Notes: generated from the sequence alone by a model not told the origin. 64,000 nucleotides of DNA from Candidatus Methylomirabilota bacterium (GCA_035315345.1 DATFYA010000060.1:1-64000), one strand, 5' to 3'; shown: positions 42,920 to 51,566, counted from the stretch's first letter. Translations and numbers: made by a program.

Positions 42920-43640
42920 GCGACCGCGTCGCGCCCAGGTACACGTCGACGACTCGCGGATCGGCGGCGACCGCCGCGGGCGGGCCGTCGGCGATCTTCT
43001 CGCCCGCGCTCAGCACCACGATGCGGCGGGCCAGGTCCATGAGCGCCCACACGATGTGCTCCACCATCAGCACGGTCAGGCCGTCGGCGACCAGCCGGCG
43101 GATCAAGTCCATGGCCGCCGCGGTCTCGGTCGGGTTGAGACCGGCCATGAACTCGTCGAGCAGCAGCAGATCCGGCCCGGTGGCGAGCGCGCGGGCCAGC
43201 TCGAGACGCTTGCGATCCATGAGGGTGAGGGAGGCCGCCGGCGCGGCCGCCCGCCCGTCGAGTCCCACCAGCGCGAGGAGCCTCAGCGCCTCGGCGCGGG
43301 CGTCGACCGCGCCGCGCCGGCGCCCGTAGAGACAGCCCACCCGGACGTTGTCGAGTGCGGTGAGCCCCGCGAACGGCCGCACCAGCTGAAACGTGCGGGC
43401 GATGCCGCGGGCGCAGACGCGATGGGGCAGGAGGCCCGCGATGTCGCGGCCCGCGAAGCGGATGCAGCCGCGATCGGGGCGCAGCGCGCCCGCGATCAGG
43501 TTGAACAGCGTGGTCTTGCCGGAGCCGTTCGGCCCCATGATGCCGAGCAGCTCACCGGCCTCGAGGGTGAAGCCGACGTCGTTGACCGCGAGGACGCCCC
43601 CGAAGCCCTTGGTCAGCCGCTCGACTTCGAGGAGCGCCAC
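42912..43640 (-). CDS. livG: Branched-chain-type ABC transporter ATPase LivG (cluster 4)
   Basis: A 242-residue ATPase. It has Walker A GPNGSGKTTLFNLIAG, IARTFQLVRPFAGLTALDN, a diverged signature (AASLTLMDRKRLELARALAT, where LSYGQ-like residues are replaced by LTLMDRK, a change seen in some LivG proteins) and Walker B LLLLDEFMAGLNP, with Phe in place of Pro after the catalytic Glu. It starts 55 bases after the binding-protein stop. Confidence 0.9.
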   Translation of the reverse strand: MALLEVERLTKGFGGVLAVNDVGFTLEAGELLGIMGPNGSGKTTLFNLIAGALRPDRGCIRFAGRDIAGLLPHRVCARGIARTFQLVRPFAGLTALDNVRVGCLYGRRRGAVDARAEALRLLALVGLDGRAAAPAASLTLMDRKRLELARALATGPDLLLLDEFMAGLNPTETAAAMDLIRRLVADGLTVLMVEHIVWALMDLARRIVVLSAGEKIADGPPAAVAADPRVVDVYLGATRSHA

Positions 43641-43695
43641 GACCCGCTCAGGCGGCCCGGCCGGCCGCGGGCGTCACCGGATGACCGACGAGCAC

Positions 43696-44877
43696 TCAGC
43701 GCTTGGCGAACGCAGGCGCCGGGTACGCCAGCCGGGCGGTCGCCGACTCCTTCGGCCACACCAGCTCCTGCTTGCCGTTCTGCCACTGCAGCAGGGCCTG
43801 GGCCACGATGCCGGTCCCGTCCGGGCGGAACTTCACGGGGCCGATCACCGTGTTCATGTTCGTGGCCGCGATCGCGTCCCGCACCTTCTCGCGGTCCGGG
43901 AAGCCGGCGCGCGTCACCGCGGCGGCGAGGATCTCGACGCACGCGTAGGCCGGCCCCACCAGCGGATCGGCGGGGCGCCCGTACTTCTTCTGGTGCGCGT
44001 CGTTCAGCTCCTTCACGCCGGCGCCCTTCATGGCGTGGTGCCAGCCCGCGGCCAGCACCATGTAGTCGCCGTCCTTGCCGAGGTTCTGCGACCAGATCTG
44101 CGCGTCGGGGGCGCGGATGAAGAACGAGAGCTTCGGGGTGAAGCCCAGCTCCTTCATCTGCTTGACGATGGTCATGCCGTCGGGCGGATTCGGCAGCGCC
44201 AGCACCACGTCGACGTTGGCCGCCTTGGCCTTGAGGATCAGATCCGAGAAGTCCTTGGCGCCCGGCGCGTACTCGCCGGTCATCGCGACCTGATAGCCCG
44301 CGTCCTTGCCGGCTTCCGTCCACGCCGCCGCCATCTCGCGGCCCCAGTCCGTCTTCTCCTGGAAGATCGCCACCGTCCTGGGCCGCTCGGTGGCCGGGAT
44401 CAGACCGAACAGGCCCGCGGTGGCGTGGCCGATGTCGGGCGACTTCCAGAAGGGCGAGAAGAGATAGCGGAAGTTCTGCTGGTGGATCTTCTGCAGCGCG
44501 AACGCCACGCCGAGGTACGCGATGTGGTTCTTCTCGGCCACCGAAGCGGCGGCCGCGTGCAGATCGGAGCCGAAGCCGCCGAGATAGCCGACCACGCCCT
44601 GGGCGGCCAGCGTCTCCATGCGGGCCACCGTCTTGGTCGCGTCGGACTCGTCGTCCAGCAGGATCAGCTCCACCGGCATCTTCACGCCGCCCACCGTGAT
44701 GCCGCCGCCCGCGTTGAGGCGCTCGACCGCGAACTCGTAGCCCGCGCGGATCTGGGCGCCACCGGCGCCGTAGCGGCCGGTGAGCGGGACCACCGCGCCC
44801 ATCTTGATCGACTGAGCCCACGCATCGGCGGGGGACAGCCCGAGCAGGGCGAGCGTGAGCAGAGCCAGCATCCTCAT
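43696..44877 (-). CDS. livK: Branched-chain-type ABC transporter binding protein (cluster 4)
   Basis: A 393-residue periplasmic binding protein. GAGGAGATACGCG precedes the ATG, and the signal peptide is RMLALLTLALLGLSPADAWAQ. The mature part opens SIKMGAVVPLTGRYGAGG; later blocks are LILLDDESDATKTVARMETL and MTIVKQMKELGFTPKL, ending in WQNGKQELVWPKES. The first ATG overlaps the stop of the MetE-like gene upstream by 4 bases. Ligand unknown, but the MetE-like partner hints at a sulfur, methyl-donor or related amino-acid compound, which is inference. Confidence 0.9.
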   Translation of the reverse strand: MRMLALLTLALLGLSPADAWAQSIKMGAVVPLTGRYGAGGAQIRAGYEFAVERLNAGGGITVGGVKMPVELILLDDESDATKTVARMETLAAQGVVGYLGGFGSDLHAAAASVAEKNHIAYLGVAFALQKIHQQNFRYLFSPFWKSPDIGHATAGLFGLIPATERPRTVAIFQEKTDWGREMAAAWTEAGKDAGYQVAMTGEYAPGAKDFSDLILKAKAANVDVVLALPNPPDGMTIVKQMKELGFTPKLSFFIRAPDAQIWSQNLGKDGDYMVLAAGWHHAMKGAGVKELNDAHQKKYGRPADPLVGPAYACVEILAAAVTRAGFPDREKVRDAIAATNMNTVIGPVKFRPDGTGIVAQALLQWQNGKQELVWPKESATARLAYPAPAFAKR

Positions 44878-45965
44878 CGCGTATCTCCTCTCCAGACGGC
44901 ATTGACGGTCTCGACCACCCGGCGGAGCTTGGCCTCCTGCTCGGCCGGGGTGATCCGGTTGCCTTCCATGGTGGACGCGAAGCCGCACTGCGGGCTGAGG
45001 GCCAGGCGATCGAGCGGCACGAAGCGCGCGGCCTCGTCGATGCGCGCGCGCAGCTCGGCCACCGTCTCGAGGCGCGGGGTCTTCGTGGTGACCAGGCCGA
45101 GCACCACGGTGCGGTCGTCCGGCATCGCGCGCAGCGGCTCGAAGCCGCCCGAGCGCCGGTCGTCGTACTCGAGCAGGAAGCGCTGGAAGTGGCTCCGGCT
45201 GAACACCCGGGCAATGGGCTCGTAGCCGCCGCTGGCGTAGAACATGGACTGGTTGTTGCCGCGGCAGATGTGCAGGGCGAACGTGACACCGGGGTGCCGG
45301 CCGATCACCGCGTTGTCCATCTCGATACACGCGTCGATCAGCCGGTCGGGGTCGCTGCCGCGCGTGCGGTAGCCCTCGCGCAGCTCCGGGTCGAGGAGCG
45401 CCGCATACTGGGGCGCGTCGATCTGGATGTAGGTGCCGCCGAGACGCACCAGCTCCTCGACCTCGCGACGGGTGAGGTCCACGATGTCGGCCAGGTAGGC
45501 GTCGCGCGTCGGGTAGGCGCCGGTGGACTGCTCGGGATCGTAGTAGGCGGCGGCCTGCTGGCTGCTGATCAGCGTGACCTTGACCGGGCGGTCGGTGCGG
45601 CCGCGCAAGTAGACCAGCTCCTCGGTGCACATGCTCCGTCGCCAGCGCAGCTTCTCGACGACCACCGGCCGCTTGAAGAGGAGCCGCTCGCCGGCTTCGT
45701 TGTGGAAGGGAATCGCCCAGCCGCCGAACTTGTCGAAGCCCTCGAGCGCGTCGATGAGGTGGCCGAAGAAGGCGTAGCGGCGCAGCTCGCCGTCGGTCAG
45801 CACGTCGAGGCCCGCCGCCTCCTGCAGGCTCACCGCGTCGTCCACCGCCTGGTCCTCGACCTGCTTGAGCGCGGCCGCCGACAGCTCGCCCCGCTCCCAC
45901 CGCGAGCGGGCGGCCTTCAGCTCGGGGGGGCGCAGGAGGCTGCCGACGACGTCGCTTCTAATCAT
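44874..45965 (-). CDS. Cobalamin-independent methionine synthase-like protein (MetE C-terminal domain only)
   Basis: A 363-residue TIM-barrel protein. It opens MIRSDVVGSLLRPPELKAA, then shows LDVLTDGELRRYAFFGHLID, VKVTLISSQQAAAYYD, GGTYIQIDAPQYAALLD and the zinc ligands in FALHICRGNNQSMFY (His, Cys) and ALSPQCGFASTMEG (Cys). The N-terminal half of full MetE is absent, as in archaeal-type methionine synthases and in catabolic relatives that demethylate methylated thiols or other substrates. ATG 45965 is preferred; upstream codons in frame come from a 42-bp tandem repeat. It is coupled to the binding protein downstream. Confidence 0.85.
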   Translation of the reverse strand: MIRSDVVGSLLRPPELKAARSRWERGELSAAALKQVEDQAVDDAVSLQEAAGLDVLTDGELRRYAFFGHLIDALEGFDKFGGWAIPFHNEAGERLLFKRPVVVEKLRWRRSMCTEELVYLRGRTDRPVKVTLISSQQAAAYYDPEQSTGAYPTRDAYLADIVDLTRREVEELVRLGGTYIQIDAPQYAALLDPELREGYRTRGSDPDRLIDACIEMDNAVIGRHPGVTFALHICRGNNQSMFYASGGYEPIARVFSRSHFQRFLLEYDDRRSGGFEPLRAMPDDRTVVLGLVTTKTPRLETVAELRARIDEAARFVPLDRLALSPQCGFASTMEGNRITPAEQEAKLRRVVETVNAVWRGDTR

Positions 45966-46049
45966 GTATCCGCTCGGCTCGCCTTCGGCTGCGCCTCGCC
46001 AGGCACCGTATCCGCTCGGCTCGCCTTCGGCTGCGCCTCGCCAGGCCAC
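45966..46049. repeat. 42-bp tandem repeat, two copies, just upstream of the MetE-like start
   Basis: Copies 45966-46007 and 46008-46049 differ only in the last few bases. The core (CGGCTCGCCTTCGGCTGCGC) matches the dispersed copy at 4861-4887. On the minus strand the repeat is open and would encode a 14-residue unit (AWRGAAEGEPSGY-) ahead of the MetE-like gene if an earlier start were used. Confidence 0.88.
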
Positions 46050-46081
46050 TACCCCAGGTCATTCGTCGGCGCCGCCGGCGG

Positions 46082-47251
46082 CTACTCGGCGATCTTGAAC
46101 ATGGCGCCCTCGATGCCGAGCGCGTGCTTGCCGATGCCCTCGAGCATGCGGTCCACCGTGGGCGGCATGAGCGTCGAGGTGCGCAGGTCGCGGAAGGCGC
46201 GCTCGGCCGGGAAGTCCTTGTAGGCGCCGCGGCCGCCCACCACCTGGATCACCTTGGAGGTGACCGCGAGGCCGACCTCGGTGGCGAGGTACTTGGCCTT
46301 GTTCCCGAGCACGCCGCGCTCCTGCACGTCGGCGCCCTCCCAGCGCTCGGCGGTGTCGGCCAGCACCAGGCGGGCCGCGTCGAGGTGCGCGGCCAGCTCG
46401 CCGACGTGGCGCTGGACGGCGGGATCGTGGGACACCGGGATGTTCTCGGGCTTCACGATGCGCTGCTTGGCGTAGTCGATGGCGAAGGCGAGCGCCCCCT
46501 CCGCGATACCCACGTAGACCGCGGCGTAGCCGAGCGCGAAGCTCTCGACCACGCCGACCCGCAGGGCGGCGCCCGGGTCGCCGAGCGCGGTGTCCTTCGG
46601 CACCCGCACGCCCAGGAACGACACCGACGGGCTGAACGTCGCGCGCATCCCGAGGGTGTTCCACTTTCCGTCGGTCACGATGCCGGGGGTGTCGGCCGGC
46701 ACCAGCACCTGCAGGAGCGCCTTGCTCATGTCCGAGCCGCCCTCGAGCGCGCACCAGACCATGTAGTGCGAGGCCCCGAGGGCCATGGTGCAGAAGTGCT
46801 TGACCCCATCGACCACGTAGGCGTCGCCGTCCTGGCGGACGACCGTCTCCATGAGGAAGCTGCGAGACAGGCTCACCGCCGGCTCGCTGCCCCAGCTGCC
46901 GAAGAGTTGGCCGTGGCGGACCACCCCGTCGAAGTAGCGCCGTTTCTGGGCGGGGGTGCCGAGCGCGTCGATGAAGCGCATGACCGTCGAGTGCATGTGG
47001 ACGGTCATGGCGGTGTTGGCGCAGCCCTGGGCGATGGTGCGGATCACGCCGATGTAGGTCGGCATGTCGAGGCCGAGCCCGCCGTGCTCGGTGGGGATGC
47101 ACGAGGCCAGCACGCCATCCCGAGCGAGCACGCGCCACGAGTCGATCGGGTTCGCGCCGGCCGCGTCGTACTCGGCCGCGCGCGGGGCGATCGCCTCGTG
47201 CGTGAGACGGGCGACCCGGTCGAGGATGGCGTGCTGGGCCGAGCCCGGCAT
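46082..47251 (-). CDS. Acyl-CoA dehydrogenase family protein (A)
   Basis: A 389-residue flavoprotein. The ATG at 47251 is 5 bases after the VOC stop; a longer frame upstream overlaps that gene and is rejected. Motifs: SCIPTEHGGLGLDMPTYIGV, CANTAMTVHMHSTVMRF, FGSWGSEPAVSLSR (substrate loop), GVKHFCTMALGASHYM and the C-terminal IQVVGGRGAYKDFPAERAFR (the VHGGxGY-like end). It is closely related to the acyl-CoA dehydrogenase at 59283. The catalytic Glu cannot be fixed by eye. It ends a binding protein-permease-VOC operon and probably oxidises the imported compound's CoA ester. Confidence 0.9.
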   Translation of the reverse strand: MPGSAQHAILDRVARLTHEAIAPRAAEYDAAGANPIDSWRVLARDGVLASCIPTEHGGLGLDMPTYIGVIRTIAQGCANTAMTVHMHSTVMRFIDALGTPAQKRRYFDGVVRHGQLFGSWGSEPAVSLSRSFLMETVVRQDGDAYVVDGVKHFCTMALGASHYMVWCALEGGSDMSKALLQVLVPADTPGIVTDGKWNTLGMRATFSPSVSFLGVRVPKDTALGDPGAALRVGVVESFALGYAAVYVGIAEGALAFAIDYAKQRIVKPENIPVSHDPAVQRHVGELAAHLDAARLVLADTAERWEGADVQERGVLGNKAKYLATEVGLAVTSKVIQVVGGRGAYKDFPAERAFRDLRTSTLMPPTVDRMLEGIGKHALGIEGAMFKIAE

Positions 47252-47256
47252 CGAGC

Positions 47257-47712
47257 CTAGCTCATGCCTCCCGCCGGCGTGCGGTTGGCGGTGACGCACC
47301 GGCAGGTGCCCGCCTGGTGCAGCTCGATCATGTTGCCGAAGGGGTCGTACATGAAGATCTGCTGCGACTCGGGGCCCACCACGCCGCGGGTCACCCAGTG
47401 CTCGATGCCCATGCGGTCCAGCTCGGCCTTGGCCTCCTGGATGTCGGCCACCGCGAGGGCCACGTGCGGTCGCGAGGGATCCTTGTCCGGCCCCTGGGCG
47501 AACTTGGATTGCCCGTCCACGCCCATGAGGTGGATCTGCGCGGTACCCCCCACGTCCATCCAGAAGCCGTCGATGGTCGGGATGACCGGGCGGCCCTGGT
47601 CGGCGCTGAGCCCGAGCACGTCGTGGTAGAAGCCGTAGGCTTTCTTGACGTCGGCGGGCGACGGCCCGACGCGGATGCCGTGGTGATGCAGCTCAAGCAC
47701 TTTGACGGCCAT
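47257..47712 (-). CDS. VOC-superfamily protein (glyoxalase/dioxygenase fold)
   Basis: A 151-residue protein. It opens KVLELHHHGIRVGPSPADV with VKKAYGFYHDVLGLSADQG and ends FMYDPFGNMIELHQAGTC, giving the metal-ligand His (HHHG) and Glu (IEL) of the VOC fold. Its middle (QIHLMGVDGQSKFAQGPDKD) is typical of small VOC lyase or dioxygenase-like proteins. The start lies 20 bases inside the end of the LivM gene, so it is translated with the transporter. Substrate unknown. Confidence 0.85.
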   Translation of the reverse strand: MAVKVLELHHHGIRVGPSPADVKKAYGFYHDVLGLSADQGRPVIPTIDGFWMDVGGTAQIHLMGVDGQSKFAQGPDKDPSRPHVALAVADIQEAKAELDRMGIEHWVTRGVVGPESQQIFMYDPFGNMIELHQAGTCRCVTANRTPAGGMS

Positions 47713-48661
47713 GGATACCTCCAGTGAGCGTGCCCCAGATCCCCCTGGGGAGAAAGAGGACGAACGCCGAGAAGATCGCGCCGATGACGAGGGGCCACGA
47801 CTCCAGCACGAGGCTCAGGCGCTCCTCCAGGACCAGGAACGTGGCGGCGCCGACGAACGGACCGAAGAAGGTCCCGGCGCCGCCGAGGAGCGTCATCATG
47901 ACCACCTGCCCCGAGGTGGTCCAGTACAGCGACTCGACCGGCACCACGGTGAGCCGCAGCGCGTCGAGCGATCCGGCCAGCCCGGCGAAGCCGGCGGAGA
48001 AGACGAACGAGAGGTGCTTGACCCGGTTGACGTCGTAGCCGCAGGCCACCGCGCGGCTGCTGTTCTCGCGAATCGCCTGCAGCACCGCTCCGAACGGCGA
48101 GTTGAGGATGCGCCTGAGGGCCAGCACCGCGACGCCCACCAGGACGTAGGCGAAGTAGTAGAAGGCGATCGTGGTGTCGATCTGGTAGTGCCACGGCCCG
48201 ACGCCGAGGGCGAGCTGCGGGATGCCCCGTAGGCCGTCGTCGCCGCCGGTCCAGTCGGCCAGGTGGAAGCCGATGAAGTAGAGCATCTGGGCGAACGCCA
48301 GCGTCAGCATCGCGAAGTAGATGCCGCGCCGGCGCAGGCAGAAGAAGCCGATGATCAACCCCCCCAGTCCGGCGAGCAGGAGGCCTGCGACGAGGCCGAG
48401 CCAGAGCGAGCCCACGTGCAGCTTGGCCAGCGCGATGCCGCAGCCGTACGCGCCGAGGCCGTAGTAGGCGGCGTGGCCGAACGAGAGCAGGCCGGTGTAG
48501 CCGTAGAGGAGGTTGAAGCCCATGGCGAGGAGGCCGAAGATCAGCACCTGGGTCGCCATGGTGCGGTTGGGCACGATGAACGGGAAGACGGCGAAGACGA
48601 TCCAGAACGCGAGCACCGGGTGCGCGGCGATCCGGGCCGCGATCCCGCGCCGCGCGCTCAT
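47693..48661 (-). CDS. livM: Branched-chain-type ABC transporter permease LivM (cluster 5)
   Basis: A 322-residue permease. It has LIFGLLAMGFNLLYGYTGLL, SFGHAAYYGLGAYGCG, LRRRGIYFAMLTLAFAQMLY and the loop AIRENSSRAVACGYDVNRVK. Its start overlaps the LivH stop by 4 bases. No LivG or LivF gene follows; instead VOC and acyl-CoA dehydrogenase genes come next. Confidence 0.92.
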   Translation of the reverse strand: MSARRGIAARIAAHPVLAFWIVFAVFPFIVPNRTMATQVLIFGLLAMGFNLLYGYTGLLSFGHAAYYGLGAYGCGIALAKLHVGSLWLGLVAGLLLAGLGGLIIGFFCLRRRGIYFAMLTLAFAQMLYFIGFHLADWTGGDDGLRGIPQLALGVGPWHYQIDTTIAFYYFAYVLVGVAVLALRRILNSPFGAVLQAIRENSSRAVACGYDVNRVKHLSFVFSAGFAGLAGSLDALRLTVVPVESLYWTTSGQVVMMTLLGGAGTFFGPFVGAATFLVLEERLSLVLESWPLVIGAIFSAFVLFLPRGIWGTLTGGIHGRQSA

Positions 48662-49536
48662 TCGGCCAGCCCCGCCTCGCCGAAGAGGCCGCTCGGCCGC
48701 ACCAGCAGCACCACCGCCATCACCATGAAGACCATGATCTCGGCGGCCTTGGGGATGAACAGGGTGGTCAGCCCCACCACCTGCCCGATGAGCAGGCCGG
48801 CCACCACCGCGCCGAGCAGGCTGCCCATGCCGCCGACCACGATGACCACGAAGGACTCGATGACCATGGTCACGCCCATCTCGGCGTAGGCCCCGCGCAT
48901 GGGCCCGGCCAGGATGCCGGCCAGCCCGGCCAGCGCGGTGCCGATGCCGAAGACCACGAGCCAGACGCGCGACAGGTCGATGCCGAGGGCGCGGACCATC
49001 AACGGATCGCGCGAGCCCGCGCGGATGATCAGGCCGATGTTGGTGCGCCCGAGGAAGAAGTAGAGACCGACCAGCACCGCCACCGTGACGCCGATCAGGA
49101 AGATCCGGTAGGCCGGGAACGACATGAATCCGAGGTTGACCGCGCCGGCGAGCGCCCGCGGCGGATCCAGCGTGAGGCCGATCTTTCCCCAGATCACCTT
49201 CACGCCCTCGACGAGCATCAGCGAGAGGCCGAAGGTGAGCAGCAGCGGATCGTCCGGCGAGCGGCCGTACAGCCGCCGGATCAGGAAGCGCTCCATCAAG
49301 AGCCCGAGGGCGCCGACCATGAGGGGCGCCACGATCAGCGCCACCCAGAAGCTCTTGGTGTAGGACAGCAGGAACACGCCGAAGTACGCGCCCAGCATGA
49401 ACAGCGCCCCGTGGGCGAAGTTGACCACCGTCATCAGCCCGAAGATGAGCGACAGGCCGATGGCGAGCAGCACGTAGATCATCCCCAGCACGAGGCCGGT
49501 GAAGACCTGGGCCAGGAGCGTCGACAGCTCGGGCAC
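48658..49536 (-). CDS. livH: Branched-chain-type ABC transporter permease LivH (cluster 5)
   Basis: A 292-residue permease. It has LGMIYVLLAIGLSLIFGLMT, VVNFAHGALFMLGAYFGVF, and the loop GIDLSRVWLVVFGIGTALAG near residue 190; it ends VLLVRPSGLFGEAGLAE. It starts only 3 bases after the binding-protein stop, so these are one unit. Cluster 5 lacks its own ATPases. Confidence 0.92.
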   Translation of the reverse strand: MPELSTLLAQVFTGLVLGMIYVLLAIGLSLIFGLMTVVNFAHGALFMLGAYFGVFLLSYTKSFWVALIVAPLMVGALGLLMERFLIRRLYGRSPDDPLLLTFGLSLMLVEGVKVIWGKIGLTLDPPRALAGAVNLGFMSFPAYRIFLIGVTVAVLVGLYFFLGRTNIGLIIRAGSRDPLMVRALGIDLSRVWLVVFGIGTALAGLAGILAGPMRGAYAEMGVTMVIESFVVIVVGGMGSLLGAVVAGLLIGQVVGLTTLFIPKAAEIMVFMVMAVVLLVRPSGLFGEAGLAE

Positions 49537-49539
49537 GAG

Positions 49540-50757
49540 CTAGGCTAGGCCCTTCTCCCTGCAGGTGCGATCCATCTCTTCGTTGGCCGGGATCTTCGCG
49601 ACGATTTCGGCGAGTCCCCATTCCCCGTTCAGCTTCCCGGGCTCGCGGCCCTTCACGATCCACAGGTCCTGGAACGACTTGTTGTCACAGGTGCGCCACC
49701 ACTGCTTGCCCTTGTAGTGGTCGTAGGTCGGGTTCTTCCGAAGCGTGTCGGCCACCGCCTCGGAGTCGAGCGACTTGGCGAGCGTGCAGCCGCGCGCGAT
49801 CTCCATGACCCCGCTGAACGCATAGGCCCCGTAGTCTCCGGGAGGGGCGTTGTACTTCTTCCGATACACCTCGACGTACTTCTTGGCGGACGGCACGGTG
49901 TCCGCGAGCTCCCAGTAGAAGCTGGTGCCGCCGTAGATCTCCGCGTAGAGCTCGGGTCCGCCCTCCTTGAGCTGGGGCAACCAGTGCAGGGGCTGGGCGA
50001 TCCGCATGGTCTTTTTCATTCCGAAGCTCTGCACCTGCTTGAGGAACGCGATGTTGTCGGCGCCCGGGGTCATGGAGACCAGGACCTCGGGCTTGGCGGC
50101 CTGGATCTTCGGAAGGTGCGCGGAGAACTCGGCGCTGCCGAGTGGATAGGGCGTCGACCCGAGGACGGTGCCGCCCTGCTTGCCGATCACCTCCTGGAGC
50201 ACCATGTTGTTCTGCTTGCCCCACGCGTAGTCGGCGTAGATGATCCACCACTTCTTGCCGAGGTTCTGGGCGATCCAGTTGCCGACCGCGCGGCTGGTGA
50301 TGGTCGGATTGAGCGCCTCGTGGAAGGTCAGCGGACTCGTATCCGGCTTGGCGCTGATCTCGTCGGACTGGCTCACCGAGATGAAGAGCACCTTGGACTT
50401 CTTGGTCTGCTCGTTGATGGCCATCTGCACGTGCGCCGCCAGCCCGCCCACGATGAACTGCACCTTCTCGTTCTCGATCAGCTCCTTGGTGCGCTGCGCG
50501 CCGACCGCCGGCTTGAGCTGATCGTCGCGGAAGAGTACCTCGACTTTGCGACCGAGGACGCCGCCCTGAGCGTTCAGCTCCTCCATGGCCAGGGTTGCGC
50601 CGCGCTGCTGGTCGGCGGCCAGCGCGGCGAACGGCCCGGTCAACGGCAGCGGGAAGCCGATCCGCAGCGGATCCTTGCTCTGCGCGCGCAGGATCGCGGG
50701 AAAGGACAGAGCGGCGGCACCGGCCGCGGTGGTTGCTAGAAATGACCGACGATCCAT
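49540..50757 (-). CDS. livK: Branched-chain-type ABC transporter binding protein (cluster 5), Tat-type signal
   Basis: A 405-residue binding protein. The ATG follows AGAGGAGGCC and the N-terminus is DRRSFLATTAAGAAALSFPA, a twin-arginine signal. The mature region has DPLRIGFPLPLTGPFAALAA, GGVLGRKVEVLFRDDQLKP and ELIENEKVQFIVGGLAAHV. The extended frame upstream is not needed. A near-consensus promoter lies 58 bases before the start. It opens the 11-kb minus-strand array. Ligand unknown. Confidence 0.92.
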   Translation of the reverse strand: MDRRSFLATTAAGAAALSFPAILRAQSKDPLRIGFPLPLTGPFAALAADQQRGATLAMEELNAQGGVLGRKVEVLFRDDQLKPAVGAQRTKELIENEKVQFIVGGLAAHVQMAINEQTKKSKVLFISVSQSDEISAKPDTSPLTFHEALNPTITSRAVGNWIAQNLGKKWWIIYADYAWGKQNNMVLQEVIGKQGGTVLGSTPYPLGSAEFSAHLPKIQAAKPEVLVSMTPGADNIAFLKQVQSFGMKKTMRIAQPLHWLPQLKEGGPELYAEIYGGTSFYWELADTVPSAKKYVEVYRKKYNAPPGDYGAYAFSGVMEIARGCTLAKSLDSEAVADTLRKNPTYDHYKGKQWWRTCDNKSFQDLWIVKGREPGKLNGEWGLAEIVAKIPANEEMDRTCREKGLA

Positions 50758-50814
50758 GGATGTGGCCTCCTCTTCGTCGAGTGAGCGTGCCTCCGGCGGG
50801 GAGCGGTGGCCGGT

Positions 50815-50843
50815 ATGATAGGAGCGGCTTCGCAGTGTGTCAA
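50815..50843 (-). promoter_or_regulatory. Strong sigma70-type promoter for liv cluster 5
   Basis: On the minus strand TTGACA (6 of 6), 17 bases, TATCAT (5 of 6). Transcription would begin near 50808, about 50 bases before the binding-protein ATG. It is the best promoter match in the window. Confidence 0.75.
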
Positions 50844-50901
50844 TCGTGTTCCGAGCGGGTGTGGCGGGGGATCGGCGCGGCGCGGCTCCCGCGCATCGCA
50901 C

Positions 50902-51558
50902 TCAGTCGCGCGTGAGGAAGTCCAGGAGCGCCGGCGGAGTCTCGCAGAGCACGTCGGCGCCCGCGGCCGCCAGCTCACCCGGCTCGCCATAGCCCCAGAG
51001 CGCCCCGATCGATCGGATGCCGTTGATCTTCGCGGCCACGATGTCGCTGGCCCGGTCGCCGACCATGACCGCCTGCTCGGCCCGGATGACGCCCGACTCG
51101 ATCAGATGGGCGAGCAGATCGATCTTGGCGTCGAAGCGGCCACCCGGCTCCGCCCCGTACACGGCGGTGAAATGCCCGGCCAGCCCGAAGTGCTCCACGA
51201 TGCGGGTGGCCGCGTGGCGCGTCTTGGCGGTGGCCACCGCCATGGCATGTCCGCGTCGCGCGAGGGCGTCGAGCATCGCGGGGATCTCATCGTACACGCG
51301 GTTCTCGAACAGCCCGACCGTGTCGTAGCGGCGGCGGTAGTGGCCGAGCGCGGTCTCGATGAGCGCGGGGTCGCTCGTGTCCAGCAGGGTAGAGAGCGTG
51401 CCGCGGAGGGGCGGCCCGATGTAGACGGCGAGGGCCTCGTCGTCCGGACACGCGTGACCCAGCCGATCGAGCGCGTGCCGGATGCAGGCGGTGATGCCCG
51501 GGCGCGAGTCGGTCAAGGTGCCGTCGAGATCGAACAGCACGGTCGGCCGGGGGCGCAT
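50902..51558 (-). CDS. HAD-superfamily hydrolase (phosphoglycolate phosphatase-like)
   Basis: A 218-residue protein with all HAD motifs: motif I LFDLDGTLTDSRPG (catalytic Asp pair), motif II in MAVATAKTR, the motif III Lys in RFDAKIDLLAHL, and motif IV AVMVGDRASDIVAA. The cap domain suits the Gph/pyrophosphatase group, which dephosphorylates small phospho-metabolites in the cytoplasm. It lies 8 bases after the OsmC-like gene, in the same direction, and is separated from cluster 5 by 144 bases holding the cluster 5 promoter. Confidence 0.9.
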   Translation of the reverse strand: MRPRPTVLFDLDGTLTDSRPGITACIRHALDRLGHACPDDEALAVYIGPPLRGTLSTLLDTSDPALIETALGHYRRRYDTVGLFENRVYDEIPAMLDALARRGHAMAVATAKTRHAATRIVEHFGLAGHFTAVYGAEPGGRFDAKIDLLAHLIESGVIRAEQAVMVGDRASDIVAAKINGIRSIGALWGYGEPGELAAAGADVLCETPPALLDFLTRD

Positions 51559-51566
51559 GGGCGCGG

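Noticed and set aside
45966-46049. Longer start for the MetE-like gene reading through the 42-bp repeat
   Set aside because: The added residues are repeat-derived, no ribosome-binding site precedes them, and the family starts at MIRSDVVGSLL.
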